From Rhodospirillaceae bacterium (GTDB taxonomy: Bacteria > Pseudomonadota > Alphaproteobacteria > Rhodospirillales > UBA2165): a stretch of 64,000 bases of DNA. A program made the translations under genes and the position numbers. Shown one piece after another: positions 43,859 to 53,107 of this stretch (its first letter is position 1; each line of letters starts with the position of its first letter). The DNA lies in NCBI GenBank assembly GCA_018649725.1, contig JABIHH010000031.1, positions 80,537 to 144,536 on the forward strand. The letters run 5' to 3'. The notes below the pieces were generated by a model, which was not told the origin of the DNA, made no database searches, and saw only the letters and a list, made by a program, of their open reading frames with translations.

Positions 43859-44572
43859 ATGACATTTCATAAACTTTCAATATTGATGCCCTGTTTCAAC
43901 GAAGAAACAACCATTGCAAAGGCGGTTGATCGTGTGTTGCAGGTTGATTTACCTGGTTTCGAATTAGAGCTCATAATTATCGATGATTGTTCTTCTGACA
44001 ATTCCCTTGAAATTGCGCGAGGGCTGTCGAATGAGTCCGAGCAAATTATTTTGGTGCATCATGAGGTAAACAAAGGTAAAGGGGCGGCGCTCCGATCAGG
44101 TATAAACTTGGCTACAGGCGACATTGTTCTAATACAAGATGCGGATCTGGAGTACGATCCAACTGATTATGAAAAACTTATTAATCCGATATTGAAGAGT
44201 GATGCCGACGTGGTCTATGGATCTCGTTTTAAGAGCGGAGAATCGCATCGCGTACTCTATTTCTGGCATAGTGTTGGCAATAGATTCTTAACATTTATGT
44301 CCAACGCCTTCACCAATATAACGCTTACCGATATGGAAACCTGCTATAAGGTATTTCGGCGAGATATAATCCAGCAATTGAATTTGGTCGAAAATAGATT
44401 TGGTATTGAGCCTGAGTTAACGGCCAAGATTTGTAAGCTTTCACCTAAGCCTAAAATTTATGAAGTGGGTATTAGCTATGCCGGTAGAACCTATGAAGAT
44501 GGTAAAAAAATTGGCTGGAAAGATGGCGTCTGGGCAATTTATTGTATTTTGAAATACAATATTTTCAAATAA
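43859..44572 (+). CDS. Family 2 glycosyltransferase (DPM-like)
   Basis: 237 residues. The GT-A core has [20 protein letters not shown] (about residues 6-25), [14 protein letters not shown] and the metal/sugar motif [11 protein letters not shown]. The short length and DVVYGSRF...HRVLYFWHS pattern match dolichol-/polyprenyl-phosphate sugar synthases without C-terminal helices. It would move a sugar from a nucleotide donor to a lipid phosphate. It follows the radical SAM gene on the same strand and converges on the large membrane protein gene 4 bases away. Confidence 0.85.
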   Translation: MTFHKLSILMPCFNEETTIAKAVDRVLQVDLPGFELELIIIDDCSSDNSLEIARGLSNESEQIILVHHEVNKGKGAALRSGINLATGDIVLIQDADLEYDPTDYEKLINPILKSDADVVYGSRFKSGESHRVLYFWHSVGNRFLTFMSNAFTNITLTDMETCYKVFRRDIIQQLNLVENRFGIEPELTAKICKLSPKPKIYEVGISYAGRTYEDGKKIGWKDGVWAIYCILKYNIFK

Positions 44573-44576
44573 ATAT

Positions 44577-46532
44577 TCAATCCATTGGCTTTGCGATACA
44601 GTGATATTTATCGCGTTGAATTAGGTCACGTAATACAACCATCTCAGATAATCGACCGACACAATCGCGTGGAATGTTGAGCTCCGCAACGAGGGAAGAA
44701 AGCTTTTTATCTATTTTAATTGACCAAATAATATCGGCAGATCGGATGAATCTCCTAAAATTGGCAATTTTACTAGGATTCTTGTAGTCTGCTTCAGGTG
44801 ATCTTGGCCAACTTGAAAGAATGGTGGTATGAAACGCCGAGACGACCTTGCCGGTTTTGTCTTTTAGTCGAGAAAAATAGAGGGCATAGCCGCGCGAGCT
44901 GTGGTCTAGCGGTTGACTGATAACCAAGAGTTTTGGAACTAAATTGATTTTCTTGCCACGTAGCGCAAGAATCAATTTAGCGGCTGATTTCATTTCTAAA
45001 ATACGTGGATCAACGTTTTGATAAATTCTACTCGATGTATCCGCAACCGAGCGATGAACTTGACCAGCCTGCCAGACCCCCAGGACTATTATCATAATGA
45101 CATTGCCGTATACGACTAAGTCTTTATTGAGAAATTGAAATAACCGCTTCTGGCGGTGCATCAGGGTGATGCAAAGTTCTAGGAGAAATATAATTCCTAG
45201 AATGTGCAGCATTTGGATTGGCACGCGTGTGTAGCGTTGGATAGAAACCAACTCGCCAAATTCGAGATCACCCCAAAGAGCAAAATGGGCCCATAATAAG
45301 GCAGCGGTATAAAGGATAAAATATCCAAACCACAACAATAGAGGACCATCTCGACGCTGAGTGGCAATCAGGAGCGCGGCGACCACGGTACCTGCTGTGA
45401 GGGGGAGCTTGTAGGTCGATATATAGTCCCATATTGCTGGAAAAAATCTGCCCGATAATTCAAAGATGTTCCGATTGCCAAAATTACCCGTCGACAAAAG
45501 CTCTAGAGATTGAATAGGTGAGCCGAGACCCGAAACCGTTGGGTTCAGCATCGACCATGTCAGCAGAATGAAAGCAATCGGCACTATTGTTAGGAAACAA
45601 AATATGAGGCGTTCGCTCCAGGAAGAATCGCCGAAAAAATGCCGATTTAGGAAGGGGAAAAAGGCAAAAACGACAATGGTTGGTACAAAAAGCATCGCCG
45701 CTGCTTTTATCAGATAGCTCGCGGCCAATATCAATCCGCAATATAAATAGGCCACGCGCCGGGGTTTTTTATCCTCTGCCCCAAAGAGACTGGATAGGTA
45801 AAGGAAAAGTATGGTCGCCGATGCCGAATAAATCTGAGGCTGTTCTATAAGGAGTGTATATGTCCAGAGTTTACCCATAGCTTCAGCAGCCAGAAGAAGC
45901 AGGATAAAGCTCCAAGCATATAAAGATATTAATCGGTTATTCAGGCTGCTCCGCGTGTGCAAGAGATAAACAGCAATGTCAAATATGAGAGCAACAACCC
46001 CAACATGAAGCACAAATGGTGCTGTGGCTGACAACCCTTCTTCGATATTGCCGACCAACTGCCAGGGTAAAATTAGAAGTAAGCGCCAACCTGGGGGATA
46101 GCCGGAATGAGGAATTGTCTTTCGAACAGATTCGTAGTCTCCGTGCAGAAAAATTTCCCGTGACGAGCCGAGCCAGTTGGTGAATTCATCAATGGTGAAG
46201 GGAATATAATCAATGCCACCGTTGTATAGGATGCTGCCAAATCCGATAGTAAGGAGGATGAAAGTCGGATGGAGGATGAAGGCAATTAAAAGGCGAAATC
46301 TATTTTGATAAAAGGCATAGAGAAATCCGATGGTGGCGAATAAAAATGTGGATAGAACAGTATATTCCAGGGGAATTCTAAGCAGCACATGAGCGGCATA
46401 AATGTAAATCGTGAGCAAGGCATAACCGACCACCAACCGCGTGCCAAACATCAGAAAATGTGGTGCCAATATTGCCGGTAAAAGCAGACCCAGACCAATC
46501 GCAGCATATGAATAGAAAAATAATCCGAGCAA
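44577..46532 (-). CDS. Large multi-pass membrane protein (possible GT-C)
   Basis: 651 residues starting with TTG. About twelve or more hydrophobic helices are seen. Between the first helices is IDYIPFTIDEFTNWLGSSRE, with acidic residues in the first large loop, followed by GYPPGWRLLLILPWQL. Such an acidic loop 1 and topology resemble GT-C (PMT/ArnT-like) glycosyltransferases, which use polyprenyl-phosphate sugars as donors. The C-terminal about 150 residues are soluble. No signature allows a firm call. The convergent DPM-like gene would be a logical donor enzyme. Confidence 0.65.
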   Translation of the reverse strand: MLGLFFYSYAAIGLGLLLPAILAPHFLMFGTRLVVGYALLTIYIYAAHVLLRIPLEYTVLSTFLFATIGFLYAFYQNRFRLLIAFILHPTFILLTIGFGSILYNGGIDYIPFTIDEFTNWLGSSREIFLHGDYESVRKTIPHSGYPPGWRLLLILPWQLVGNIEEGLSATAPFVLHVGVVALIFDIAVYLLHTRSSLNNRLISLYAWSFILLLLAAEAMGKLWTYTLLIEQPQIYSASATILFLYLSSLFGAEDKKPRRVAYLYCGLILAASYLIKAAAMLFVPTIVVFAFFPFLNRHFFGDSSWSERLIFCFLTIVPIAFILLTWSMLNPTVSGLGSPIQSLELLSTGNFGNRNIFELSGRFFPAIWDYISTYKLPLTAGTVVAALLIATQRRDGPLLLWFGYFILYTAALLWAHFALWGDLEFGELVSIQRYTRVPIQMLHILGIIFLLELCITLMHRQKRLFQFLNKDLVVYGNVIMIIVLGVWQAGQVHRSVADTSSRIYQNVDPRILEMKSAAKLILALRGKKINLVPKLLVISQPLDHSSRGYALYFSRLKDKTGKVVSAFHTTILSSWPRSPEADYKNPSKIANFRRFIRSADIIWSIKIDKKLSSLVAELNIPRDCVGRLSEMVVLRDLIQRDKYHCIAKPMD

Positions 46533-46629
46533 TTTATGTTTATCCCGATATTCTGATGTAAAGTGATTTTAAGCAGCGCTTTAACTTTGATGCAAGCGCG
46601 CAATTTAGGTTGTCAGGAGCGAAATCGCG

Positions 46630-47310
46630 ATGAGAGAGATGTCGAAATCGAAACTTGTTTTCGAAGGTCAGTTGTTCCATCTTGCCGCGTTAGTGGTCCT
46701 GCTCGCCGCTGTGTACAGCTTGCGTAATCTGGCGGGCTTTAGTGAGGGCGAGTTCCTGGGGCTTTCGACATCGCTCTGGATTGCCCTCGCAGTGGCGGAC
46801 GCAATTATTCACCAGGTTTATGTATGGTTCTGTTGGCGCTTGGAATTGCACCATCAATCCCTTACCCGCTGGTTTGGCGATAAGGCATTTGTCTTATACG
46901 CAGCGATGTTTACGGCCCTGTTTGTGGCCCGGCCTATTCTGGCTTTTATGCTGGGCTGGTCAAACCGGGGAACACTCGACATCAATCCCTGGCTGGGCTA
47001 CGGCATCTCCATTGTGCTTTTGGGACCGGTTATTTTTATGATGTATTCCATTGTCCATTTTTTCTCTTTTCGCCGCGCCTTTGGCATTGATCATTTTGAT
47101 GCCAGCTATTGGGACGTACCCTTTGTGCGTCAAGGGATCTTCAAATGGACACCCAATGCGATGTACGTATTTGGTTTTTTTGCTCTTTGGATTCCGGCTT
47201 TTTTATTTCAGTCGGTTGGCGCATTGGGGGTGGCAGCTTTTAGCCATGCATATATTTGGGTTCACTATTGTGCTACAGAGAAGCCGGATATGGCGCGTAT
47301 TTATGGCTAA
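46630..47310 (+). CDS. Membrane methyltransferase-like protein (PEMT/ICMT fold)
   Basis: 226 residues with about six hydrophobic helices. The C-terminus KWTPNAMYVFGFFALWIPAF...HYCATEKPDMARIYG (in parts) resembles the phospholipid or isoprenylcysteine methyltransferase family, where a His/Arg-...-Glu-x-P segment near the end binds SAM. Its substrate, lipid or otherwise, cannot be assigned. GGAG is about 10 bases before the ATG. It converges with the response regulator gene with a 4-base overlap. Confidence 0.65.
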   Translation: MREMSKSKLVFEGQLFHLAALVVLLAAVYSLRNLAGFSEGEFLGLSTSLWIALAVADAIIHQVYVWFCWRLELHHQSLTRWFGDKAFVLYAAMFTALFVARPILAFMLGWSNRGTLDINPWLGYGISIVLLGPVIFMMYSIVHFFSFRRAFGIDHFDASYWDVPFVRQGIFKWTPNAMYVFGFFALWIPAFLFQSVGALGVAAFSHAYIWVHYCATEKPDMARIYG

Positions 47311-48239
47311 GCAGAATTTATGGTAGGGGCGTTCTGTTCCTTAGCGTAAGGGCTATCTTCTCCGACTTCGCTATATAGTCCGGCCGTGACCTCATCACTC
47401 ATGGTCCGAAGTTTTAGTATTTCGCCGGCAACTATTGAGCCATCCGCCTTTAACATCCCATCGACCGTACGATAAAACGGGACGCAGAGTTCCGCTACGT
47501 CCTTGTGTTCATTCCGTATGATATTGAAGCGGATTAGTTTCAGTAATTCGAGCAAACGATCGAGATTTTTGACTGTCTCTTCATTAATCTGCTTAGTTTC
47601 TAAATCAGGTGTCACCAAACCAACGATCCGATCTATGTCGACTGCCAATTGATTGAGCCGTTGTTGGTAAATTTTATTGTGCATTTGACCGACTTCTTGC
47701 CAAAACTCAGCTTTTGACAAGCCGTCTACGGCAGCAGATTTAAGCGAGTTCGGAATGTCAAACTCTGGTACTTTGCTCGGTCGCGACGGATCCTTGTAGC
47801 GATCTGGTCCAAAATAATCGCCGGTAACAATGAAAGGTTGGCGGCCAAAAACTATTTTGTCGATCCGTTCCGAAATTTGGTTTGCCGAAAATGGCTTAGC
47901 AACAAAGATATCGAAACCGGAATTAACGATTTTCGATACGAGCTTTTTATTGGGATTCCAAGCCATGCCGATAATCGGCAAATAAGGATCGATGCTCAGG
48001 CGCTTATTACGAATTGCGGAAATCAGTTCGCAGCAATCTTGGTTTGGAAGATCGACATCTGTGATGAGAAGATTAGGCATGTCCTTTAAGTTGATGGCGT
48101 CGATAATTAAATCGAGGGTGTCGGCAAATTGGATTTTACGAAATCCTTTTGAAAAAAGAACAGATTTTAGGCTTTGCCTAATTCCCTTGTCATGAGCAAC
48201 GACAAAAATCTCAGCCTTGCTATAATCAATTTTGGTCAT
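47307..48239 (-). CDS. Response-regulator receiver protein with helical C-terminus
   Basis: About 310 residues. An N-terminal receiver domain (AEIFVVAHDKGIRQSLKSVL, phospho-acceptor site in LLITDVDLPNQDCCELI, and DIFVAKPFSANQI) is followed by about 180 mostly helical residues with no DNA-binding or catalytic motif that I recognise. Such stand-alone receivers with an extra helical part often control motility or stress through protein contacts. The ATG at 48239 is preferred; a longer TTG start at 48308 has no ribosome site. No kinase gene is adjacent. Confidence 0.75.
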   Translation of the reverse strand: MTKIDYSKAEIFVVAHDKGIRQSLKSVLFSKGFRKIQFADTLDLIIDAINLKDMPNLLITDVDLPNQDCCELISAIRNKRLSIDPYLPIIGMAWNPNKKLVSKIVNSGFDIFVAKPFSANQISERIDKIVFGRQPFIVTGDYFGPDRYKDPSRPSKVPEFDIPNSLKSAAVDGLSKAEFWQEVGQMHNKIYQQRLNQLAVDIDRIVGLVTPDLETKQINEETVKNLDRLLELLKLIRFNIIRNEHKDVAELCVPFYRTVDGMLKADGSIVAGEILKLRTMSDEVTAGLYSEVGEDSPYAKEQNAPTINSA

Positions 48240-48563
48240 GTCGATATTCTCTGTTGCTGTCGCATTAAAATCCGTTGAAATCGTTCCTTTAATTCGAATT
48301 TTCAACAATAGTGTGACTATGAAAAAACGAGAAACTTTATAAGAGTTAATATTTAAACTTTGGGTTTTATATTTTCATTGGACTACAGCTAAATTATTAT
48401 ATGAGTAATGCCTTATCTAGATCAAGTATAAATAGAAATAACAATCGCGATTAACTACCATTAATATTAAATCATCATGTCCTTTTCCATAGCTTGTACC
48501 TCCTCAATATTTGCTCCAAAATAAGCCGTATTTTTTAAATCAACTTTTAGATAAGAGGGATAG
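48240..48563. other. AT-rich divergent intergenic region
   Basis: About 320 bases between the divergent response regulator and dienelactone hydrolase genes. The region is AT-rich. I see no tRNA, repeat or credible gene. AGAGGGA just before 48564 is the ribosome site of the next gene. Promoters for both genes should lie here but none is clear. Confidence 0.55.
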
Positions 48564-49259
48564 ATGCAAGGAAAGAACATTTCGGTACCGTATGAGTCGG
48601 GAGCAATTCCAACATATTTTGCAGAGCCTTCTTCTGGCAAAGGGGTCGGTGTTATTGTTGTTAGTGCAATCTTTGGTGTTGATGATGATACCGCGAAAAT
48701 TTGTGATGACCTTGCCCAAGCTGGTTATCCGGCAATGGCACTCAATATGTTTTGGGAAGATGAAGTTGAAGCAGGGCCACTAAGCGTTACGCCAGAAAAT
48801 GCTGAGCTCGGTAAAGCGCGGGCCGGCCGGTTAGATCGTGAGGTCGGCAATGCTTACATCGGTGCTGCCATTGAAGAGATGCGATCCCTTGATAGCTGTA
48901 ATGGCAAAGTTACAGTCTTTGGCTTTTGCTTCGGTGGTCCTTATGTTGTCGAAGCCGCTTCGCGCTACGACGTTGCCGGTGGGATGTCATTTCACGGCTC
49001 TTTTGTTGAAAAATTCTTAAATGAGTTTTCCAATATCAACTGTCCACTGGAATTCCATTATGGCGACAATGATGCCGTAGCGCCCATGGCGGCCATCAGT
49101 CAGGTGAAAGCCGAGTGTGAAAAATGGGACAATGCGGATGTTTTCGTTTATCCCGGCGGCGAACATGGCTATATGTTCCCCAACCGTGGTGCGGGGTATC
49201 ACGCCGAAGCTGCTCAATTGTCGTGGGACAGTGCGTTCAAATTCCTGAGTAAAATTTAG
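48564..49259 (+). CDS. Dienelactone hydrolase family protein
   Basis: 231 residues of the alpha/beta hydrolase fold. The nucleophile motif is FGFCFGGPYVVEAA (Cys as in dienelactone hydrolase, about residues 120-133). The acid residue lies in EFHYGDNDAVAPM and the histidine in YPGGEHGYMFPN. It probably hydrolyses a lactone or small ester in the cytoplasm. AGAGGGATAG precedes the ATG. The enoyl-CoA hydratase gene follows 19 bases downstream, suggesting a small catabolic pair. Confidence 0.88.
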   Translation: MQGKNISVPYESGAIPTYFAEPSSGKGVGVIVVSAIFGVDDDTAKICDDLAQAGYPAMALNMFWEDEVEAGPLSVTPENAELGKARAGRLDREVGNAYIGAAIEEMRSLDSCNGKVTVFGFCFGGPYVVEAASRYDVAGGMSFHGSFVEKFLNEFSNINCPLEFHYGDNDAVAPMAAISQVKAECEKWDNADVFVYPGGEHGYMFPNRGAGYHAEAAQLSWDSAFKFLSKI

Positions 49260-49278
49260 CGAAAGTAAAATTAAATTA

Positions 49279-50064
49279 ATGACCGATAAAATCATAGGCG
49301 ACGTAAAAGACGGCATCGGCTGGGTAATTTACAACAACCCGGAGCGTCGTAATGCTGTCTCCCTGGCAATGGCTGAAAAAGTTACCGAAGTTATTGAAAG
49401 CCACAATACTAATGATGATGTACGGGTCGTCGTTATTCGGGGAGAGGGCGGTAAATCTTTTGTCGCCGGTCAGGATATTTCTGAGTTCGAGGAATTGCGC
49501 TCGACACCAGATGGTATTGAGCGCTATGAGCGGATCACCAACGCCATGTACCAAGGGGTGCGAAATTGTCCGAAGCCTGTTGTTGCGATGATTGAAGGCT
49601 ATTGTATGGGTGGTGGCATGGCCTTGGCCTGTGCTTGTGATATTCGAATTTGCTCAGATAATTCCATCTTTGCTATTCCAGCTGGTCGACTGGGCATTGC
49701 CTATCGACCCAATTTTACCCGTTGGGTGGTTGAAACGGTTGGACCTTCGACGACCAAAGAAATATTGATTACCGCCCGGCGCTATGATGCCGAAGAGGCA
49801 CTCCAGATCGGGTTGGTTAACCGTGTGACCTCGGTCGCCGATTTGCCTGGCTATGTTCAGGAATATGCAAAGTCGATTGTCGAAAATGCGCCGCTCTCCG
49901 TCCGGGCTTCCAAAAACATCGTCAATATGGTAGGCGATAGTCCAGGCGAGTGGGACCGGGATAAGATGCAGGAGTTCATCGACGCTTGCTCGGGCAGTGA
50001 AGACTATATCGAAGGCCGCCGCGCTTTCATGGAAAAACGCCCACCCGATTTCAAAGGCAAGTAA
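49279..50064 (+). CDS. Enoyl-CoA hydratase/isomerase family protein
   Basis: 261 residues of the crotonase fold. SFVAGQDISEFEEL (about residues 61-74) and MIEGYCMGGGMALACACDIRI (about 102-122) supply the two oxyanion-hole regions, and IPAGRLGIAYRP follows. The C-terminal RRAFMEKRPPDFKGK is typical. It acts on an acyl-CoA substrate, not determined. It is co-directional with the dienelactone hydrolase gene. Its end converges with the HlyD gene with no gap. Confidence 0.88.
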   Translation: MTDKIIGDVKDGIGWVIYNNPERRNAVSLAMAEKVTEVIESHNTNDDVRVVVIRGEGGKSFVAGQDISEFEELRSTPDGIERYERITNAMYQGVRNCPKPVVAMIEGYCMGGGMALACACDIRICSDNSIFAIPAGRLGIAYRPNFTRWVVETVGPSTTKEILITARRYDAEEALQIGLVNRVTSVADLPGYVQEYAKSIVENAPLSVRASKNIVNMVGDSPGEWDRDKMQEFIDACSGSEDYIEGRRAFMEKRPPDFKGK

Positions 50065-51366
50065 CTAGCGCTCTCTAAGGGCGGTGTCGCCAGCGTTTAA
50101 AAATGGATCGAGAATATATTCCAACACGGTGCGCTCGCCGGTGTGGATGCTGGCCATGACTTGCATACCGGGGAAGAGATCATAGCGGTTATCGCCACGC
50201 CGAAAATGATTGCGAATTGTCTGAATTCTAACCTTGTAATAGGGCTGACCGTCCTCACCGGTAATTGTATCCGGGCTTACCCTGATGACTTTGCCTTCGA
50301 GGTTGTCGAAGCGCATGGCATCGGCTGAAGCAAGCGTGATACGAGCTGCCTGGTCGGCTCTGACATAACCAATGTCCTGGGTCTTAAGCTTGGCCTCAAT
50401 GATCAGACGATCGCCCTCAGGCACAACATCAATGACCGGGTCACCCGCTCTGACAACGCCACCAATCGTCACCACATGGAGGGTCTTAACCACGCCATCA
50501 ACGGGAGAGCGCAGCGTCGTTCGCTTCAGGCTGTCTTCATATTTGGTGAGCCGGGGGGTGAATTCTTCAAGCTGGCGTCTGGCGGCATCAAGTTTGCTGC
50601 GGGCTTCTTCTGAAAATATACTACGAACGCTGTCGCGGTTCGCACGTGCTTGCGTAAGCACCGAGCCTGCCCGCTGTAAGGCGACCTTGTCTTCTTCGAT
50701 CGCTCCGCTAAGCCGCCGGGCTTCTTTTAAAAGATCCAAATGCTTATAGCGATTGGTCAACTGATCTTTGAGAAGCTCTTCGCTGATTTTTATTTGCTCA
50801 TTTTGCAGCTTCAGAGAGTTGCGTTGGTTCTTAATGCGCGCCGTAATTTCCTGGATATCTTGTTGACGCTGCGAGATGATGGCCTGCTGACTGGCAAACT
50901 CATCCTTGAGGCGTAGGTTACTGCTTTCAAAAAGTTGAGTTGCTTCACGAATAAGCCGGGGATGTGATTTAACGAGAGCAGGCGGAAACGAGGGTTTGCT
51001 AGCGTTTGTTGCGGCAGCTTCAAGTCGGGCAACTTCAATTTGCAGGCCGACGATACGGGTTTTAAGCTCGCCAACATCTGCACCGGTCGCGGTTGATTCC
51101 AAAACGATCATCGGCTGGCCGGTTTTAACGCGTTCACCTTCCCGCACTTTGATCTCGCGCACGATGCCACCTTCGAGATGCTGGATGGTTTTAACCTGGC
51201 TGGAGGGCACAACTTCACCTTCTGCCACACTGACGACTGCGAGGTTGCCTTGCCAGGCCCAAAGACCAAAAGCGACACAGGAGACAATGCATAAGAACAA
51301 AAACATATGCGTGCCCCAGTCTTTTTCAACCTCCTCGATCTGAATCTCCTGCGGATTACTGTTCAT
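50065..51366 (-). CDS. Type I secretion membrane fusion protein (HlyD family)
   Basis: 433 residues. A cytoplasmic N-terminus is followed by one membrane helix (MFLFLCIVSCVAFGLWAW, about residues 21-38) and the HlyD start VVPSSQVKTIQHLEGGIVREIKVREGERVKTGQ. A long coiled coil (about 150-280) and the C-terminal lipoyl-like/beta-barrel domain with SPVDGVVKTLHVVTIGGVV follow. The protein connects the ABC exporter in the inner membrane to a TolC-like channel, which is not encoded here. I start at ATG 51366, which overlaps the end of the ABC gene, with GAGG 6 bases upstream. A 10-codon longer frame is less likely. Confidence 0.92.
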   Translation of the reverse strand: MNSNPQEIQIEEVEKDWGTHMFLFLCIVSCVAFGLWAWQGNLAVVSVAEGEVVPSSQVKTIQHLEGGIVREIKVREGERVKTGQPMIVLESTATGADVGELKTRIVGLQIEVARLEAAATNASKPSFPPALVKSHPRLIREATQLFESSNLRLKDEFASQQAIISQRQQDIQEITARIKNQRNSLKLQNEQIKISEELLKDQLTNRYKHLDLLKEARRLSGAIEEDKVALQRAGSVLTQARANRDSVRSIFSEEARSKLDAARRQLEEFTPRLTKYEDSLKRTTLRSPVDGVVKTLHVVTIGGVVRAGDPVIDVVPEGDRLIIEAKLKTQDIGYVRADQAARITLASADAMRFDNLEGKVIRVSPDTITGEDGQPYYKVRIQTIRNHFRRGDNRYDLFPGMQVMASIHTGERTVLEYILDPFLNAGDTALRER

Positions 51367-53035
51367 TGGCAGCCTCACTCTTCGGTGGTTCGGCATGGCG
51401 TATTTCAGGCACAGGCTTCGAGCTTATGTCGATGAAAATATCGGCTTGTTTAATGATGTTGGAATCATGACTGGTCGCGATGATGGTGTGGCCCTGCTTG
51501 TGGAGATTGGAGACAACAGCGGAGACAACTTTGCTGCCTTCACCATCCAAGCCTTCCGTTGGCTCATCCAGGACAACTAATTTTCCACCGGTCATCAAAG
51601 CCCGCGCCAAGGCAAGGCGGCGGCGAATACCAACGGCTAATTTTCGGCCATTATCGGTGATTTGTGTCTCAAAGCCGTTGGGTGTCTCATCCAGAAACTT
51701 TCTCAAACCCGCGGCATCGATGATTTGATTGAGCCGACCGATCTCAGTCTCCGGTGCATTGAGGGTGAGATTTTCCTGGATGGTCGCGTTGAGAAAACCA
51801 GGTTCCTGCGGCATGTAGATCACCTGTTGGCGCCACCATTCAGGTTGCACCTGACGAAGTTCCAGGCCATCAGCCAAGATCTGACCACGGTTGGGCTCAA
51901 TAATACCCATAATCAAACGTGCCAGCGTGGTTTTCCCCGCACCGTTCGAGCCGTTGATCACACAAATTGATCCTGCGGGAATGGTTACGTTGAGAGATTC
52001 AAAGAGTGGCCCGGTCGCACCCGGATAGATAAAGCCGATATCGCGGAGTTCAAGCGCACCGGTATAGTCACGCTTGGCTGATCCGGTTTCCGCTTCCCGC
52101 GGTAACTTTAAAAACTCACTGAGAAGGGCGCTTGATTGTTTGGCTTTCAAGAAAACTTCACCAATTTGAGCAAAGCGGGAAATCGGTTGCAGCGCTCGCG
52201 CCGCCAATATATTCGCACCAATAAGCGCGCCGACGTCCAAATCGCCCCTGACAACCAATATCGCCCCTATCGACATTGTCGTTACACTCATCAAACCAAC
52301 GATGCTTTGTGAGAGAGAGGCGAGGAGACCTTGTTTCGAGATGATGCTTCGATAGAACGATTGAGCTTTGTCGTGCTGACCCTGCCAGGCCGTGGCTAAA
52401 AAATTACCAGCATTGAAAGCCCGAAGCGTATCGCGCTCTTGAATGGCTGTGCCGGTGACGAGATTAGACTGGCGGGCGGTATCGGTGAGTTGGCGGGTAG
52501 GTTGGCGGATTGTTGCCATTAACAGCAAGCCAATCAAAAGTGAAATCGCGGCAAATATAGTTGCGATGATACCGAGCACCGGCGTGAGCAAATACAAAAC
52601 ACCCAAAAATAGCAGAGCAAAAGGCAGATCAAGAATGGTTGAAATGTTTGCTGCACCATAGGCATTGCGGATGTTATCGATGCCGCTCATGATTTCGCGC
52701 TGCTGTCCAGGCGGCAAGCGGTCGAGTGCACCGGCTTTGGCTGTTGCCAAAACTCCAAAACCCGCCTGAGCGATTTGCTGATCGGGTTTGGCGCTGACGC
52801 CTTTAGCAAGACGGTTCCGCACTTGGCGGAAAGCAAATTCAAGCGCGACGGCAATAACGACACCGATGGTCAGCGTCATTAGGGTGGAATCTACGCCATG
52901 CGCGACATAGCGGTTGAGGACTTGAATGACAAAAAGCGGCGGCGCCAAGGCGAGTAAATTGGCAAAGAGCGAAGCGAGGATTAACTCAATGCTCAGCCCC
53001 GGTCGTATCAGCAGTCTGCGTAGGAGTTCTTTCAT
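51356..53035 (-). CDS. Type I secretion ABC exporter (PrtD-like)
   Basis: 559 residues. The N-terminal membrane domain (residues about 1-300, six helices, no C39 peptidase domain) is followed by an ATPase domain with Walker A NGSNGAGKTTLARLIMG (about 362-378), a Q-loop in MPQEPGFLNATI and Walker B LVVLDEPTEGLDGEG (about 490-504). The C motif, usually LSGGQ, is replaced by LAVGI before RRRLALARAL. Even so, the overall layout fits exporters of RTX-type proteins. The stop overlaps the hlyD start. It lies 72 bases downstream of the FecR-giant gene. Confidence 0.9.
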   Translation of the reverse strand: MKELLRRLLIRPGLSIELILASLFANLLALAPPLFVIQVLNRYVAHGVDSTLMTLTIGVVIAVALEFAFRQVRNRLAKGVSAKPDQQIAQAGFGVLATAKAGALDRLPPGQQREIMSGIDNIRNAYGAANISTILDLPFALLFLGVLYLLTPVLGIIATIFAAISLLIGLLLMATIRQPTRQLTDTARQSNLVTGTAIQERDTLRAFNAGNFLATAWQGQHDKAQSFYRSIISKQGLLASLSQSIVGLMSVTTMSIGAILVVRGDLDVGALIGANILAARALQPISRFAQIGEVFLKAKQSSALLSEFLKLPREAETGSAKRDYTGALELRDIGFIYPGATGPLFESLNVTIPAGSICVINGSNGAGKTTLARLIMGIIEPNRGQILADGLELRQVQPEWWRQQVIYMPQEPGFLNATIQENLTLNAPETEIGRLNQIIDAAGLRKFLDETPNGFETQITDNGRKLAVGIRRRLALARALMTGGKLVVLDEPTEGLDGEGSKVVSAVVSNLHKQGHTIIATSHDSNIIKQADIFIDISSKPVPEIRHAEPPKSEAANEQ

Positions 53036-53107
53036 GCCATCGCCACGATGTATTCCAAAAAGCTATCTAATTAGAATATATAGATTTTATGAAGGTATAA
53101 GCAAATT

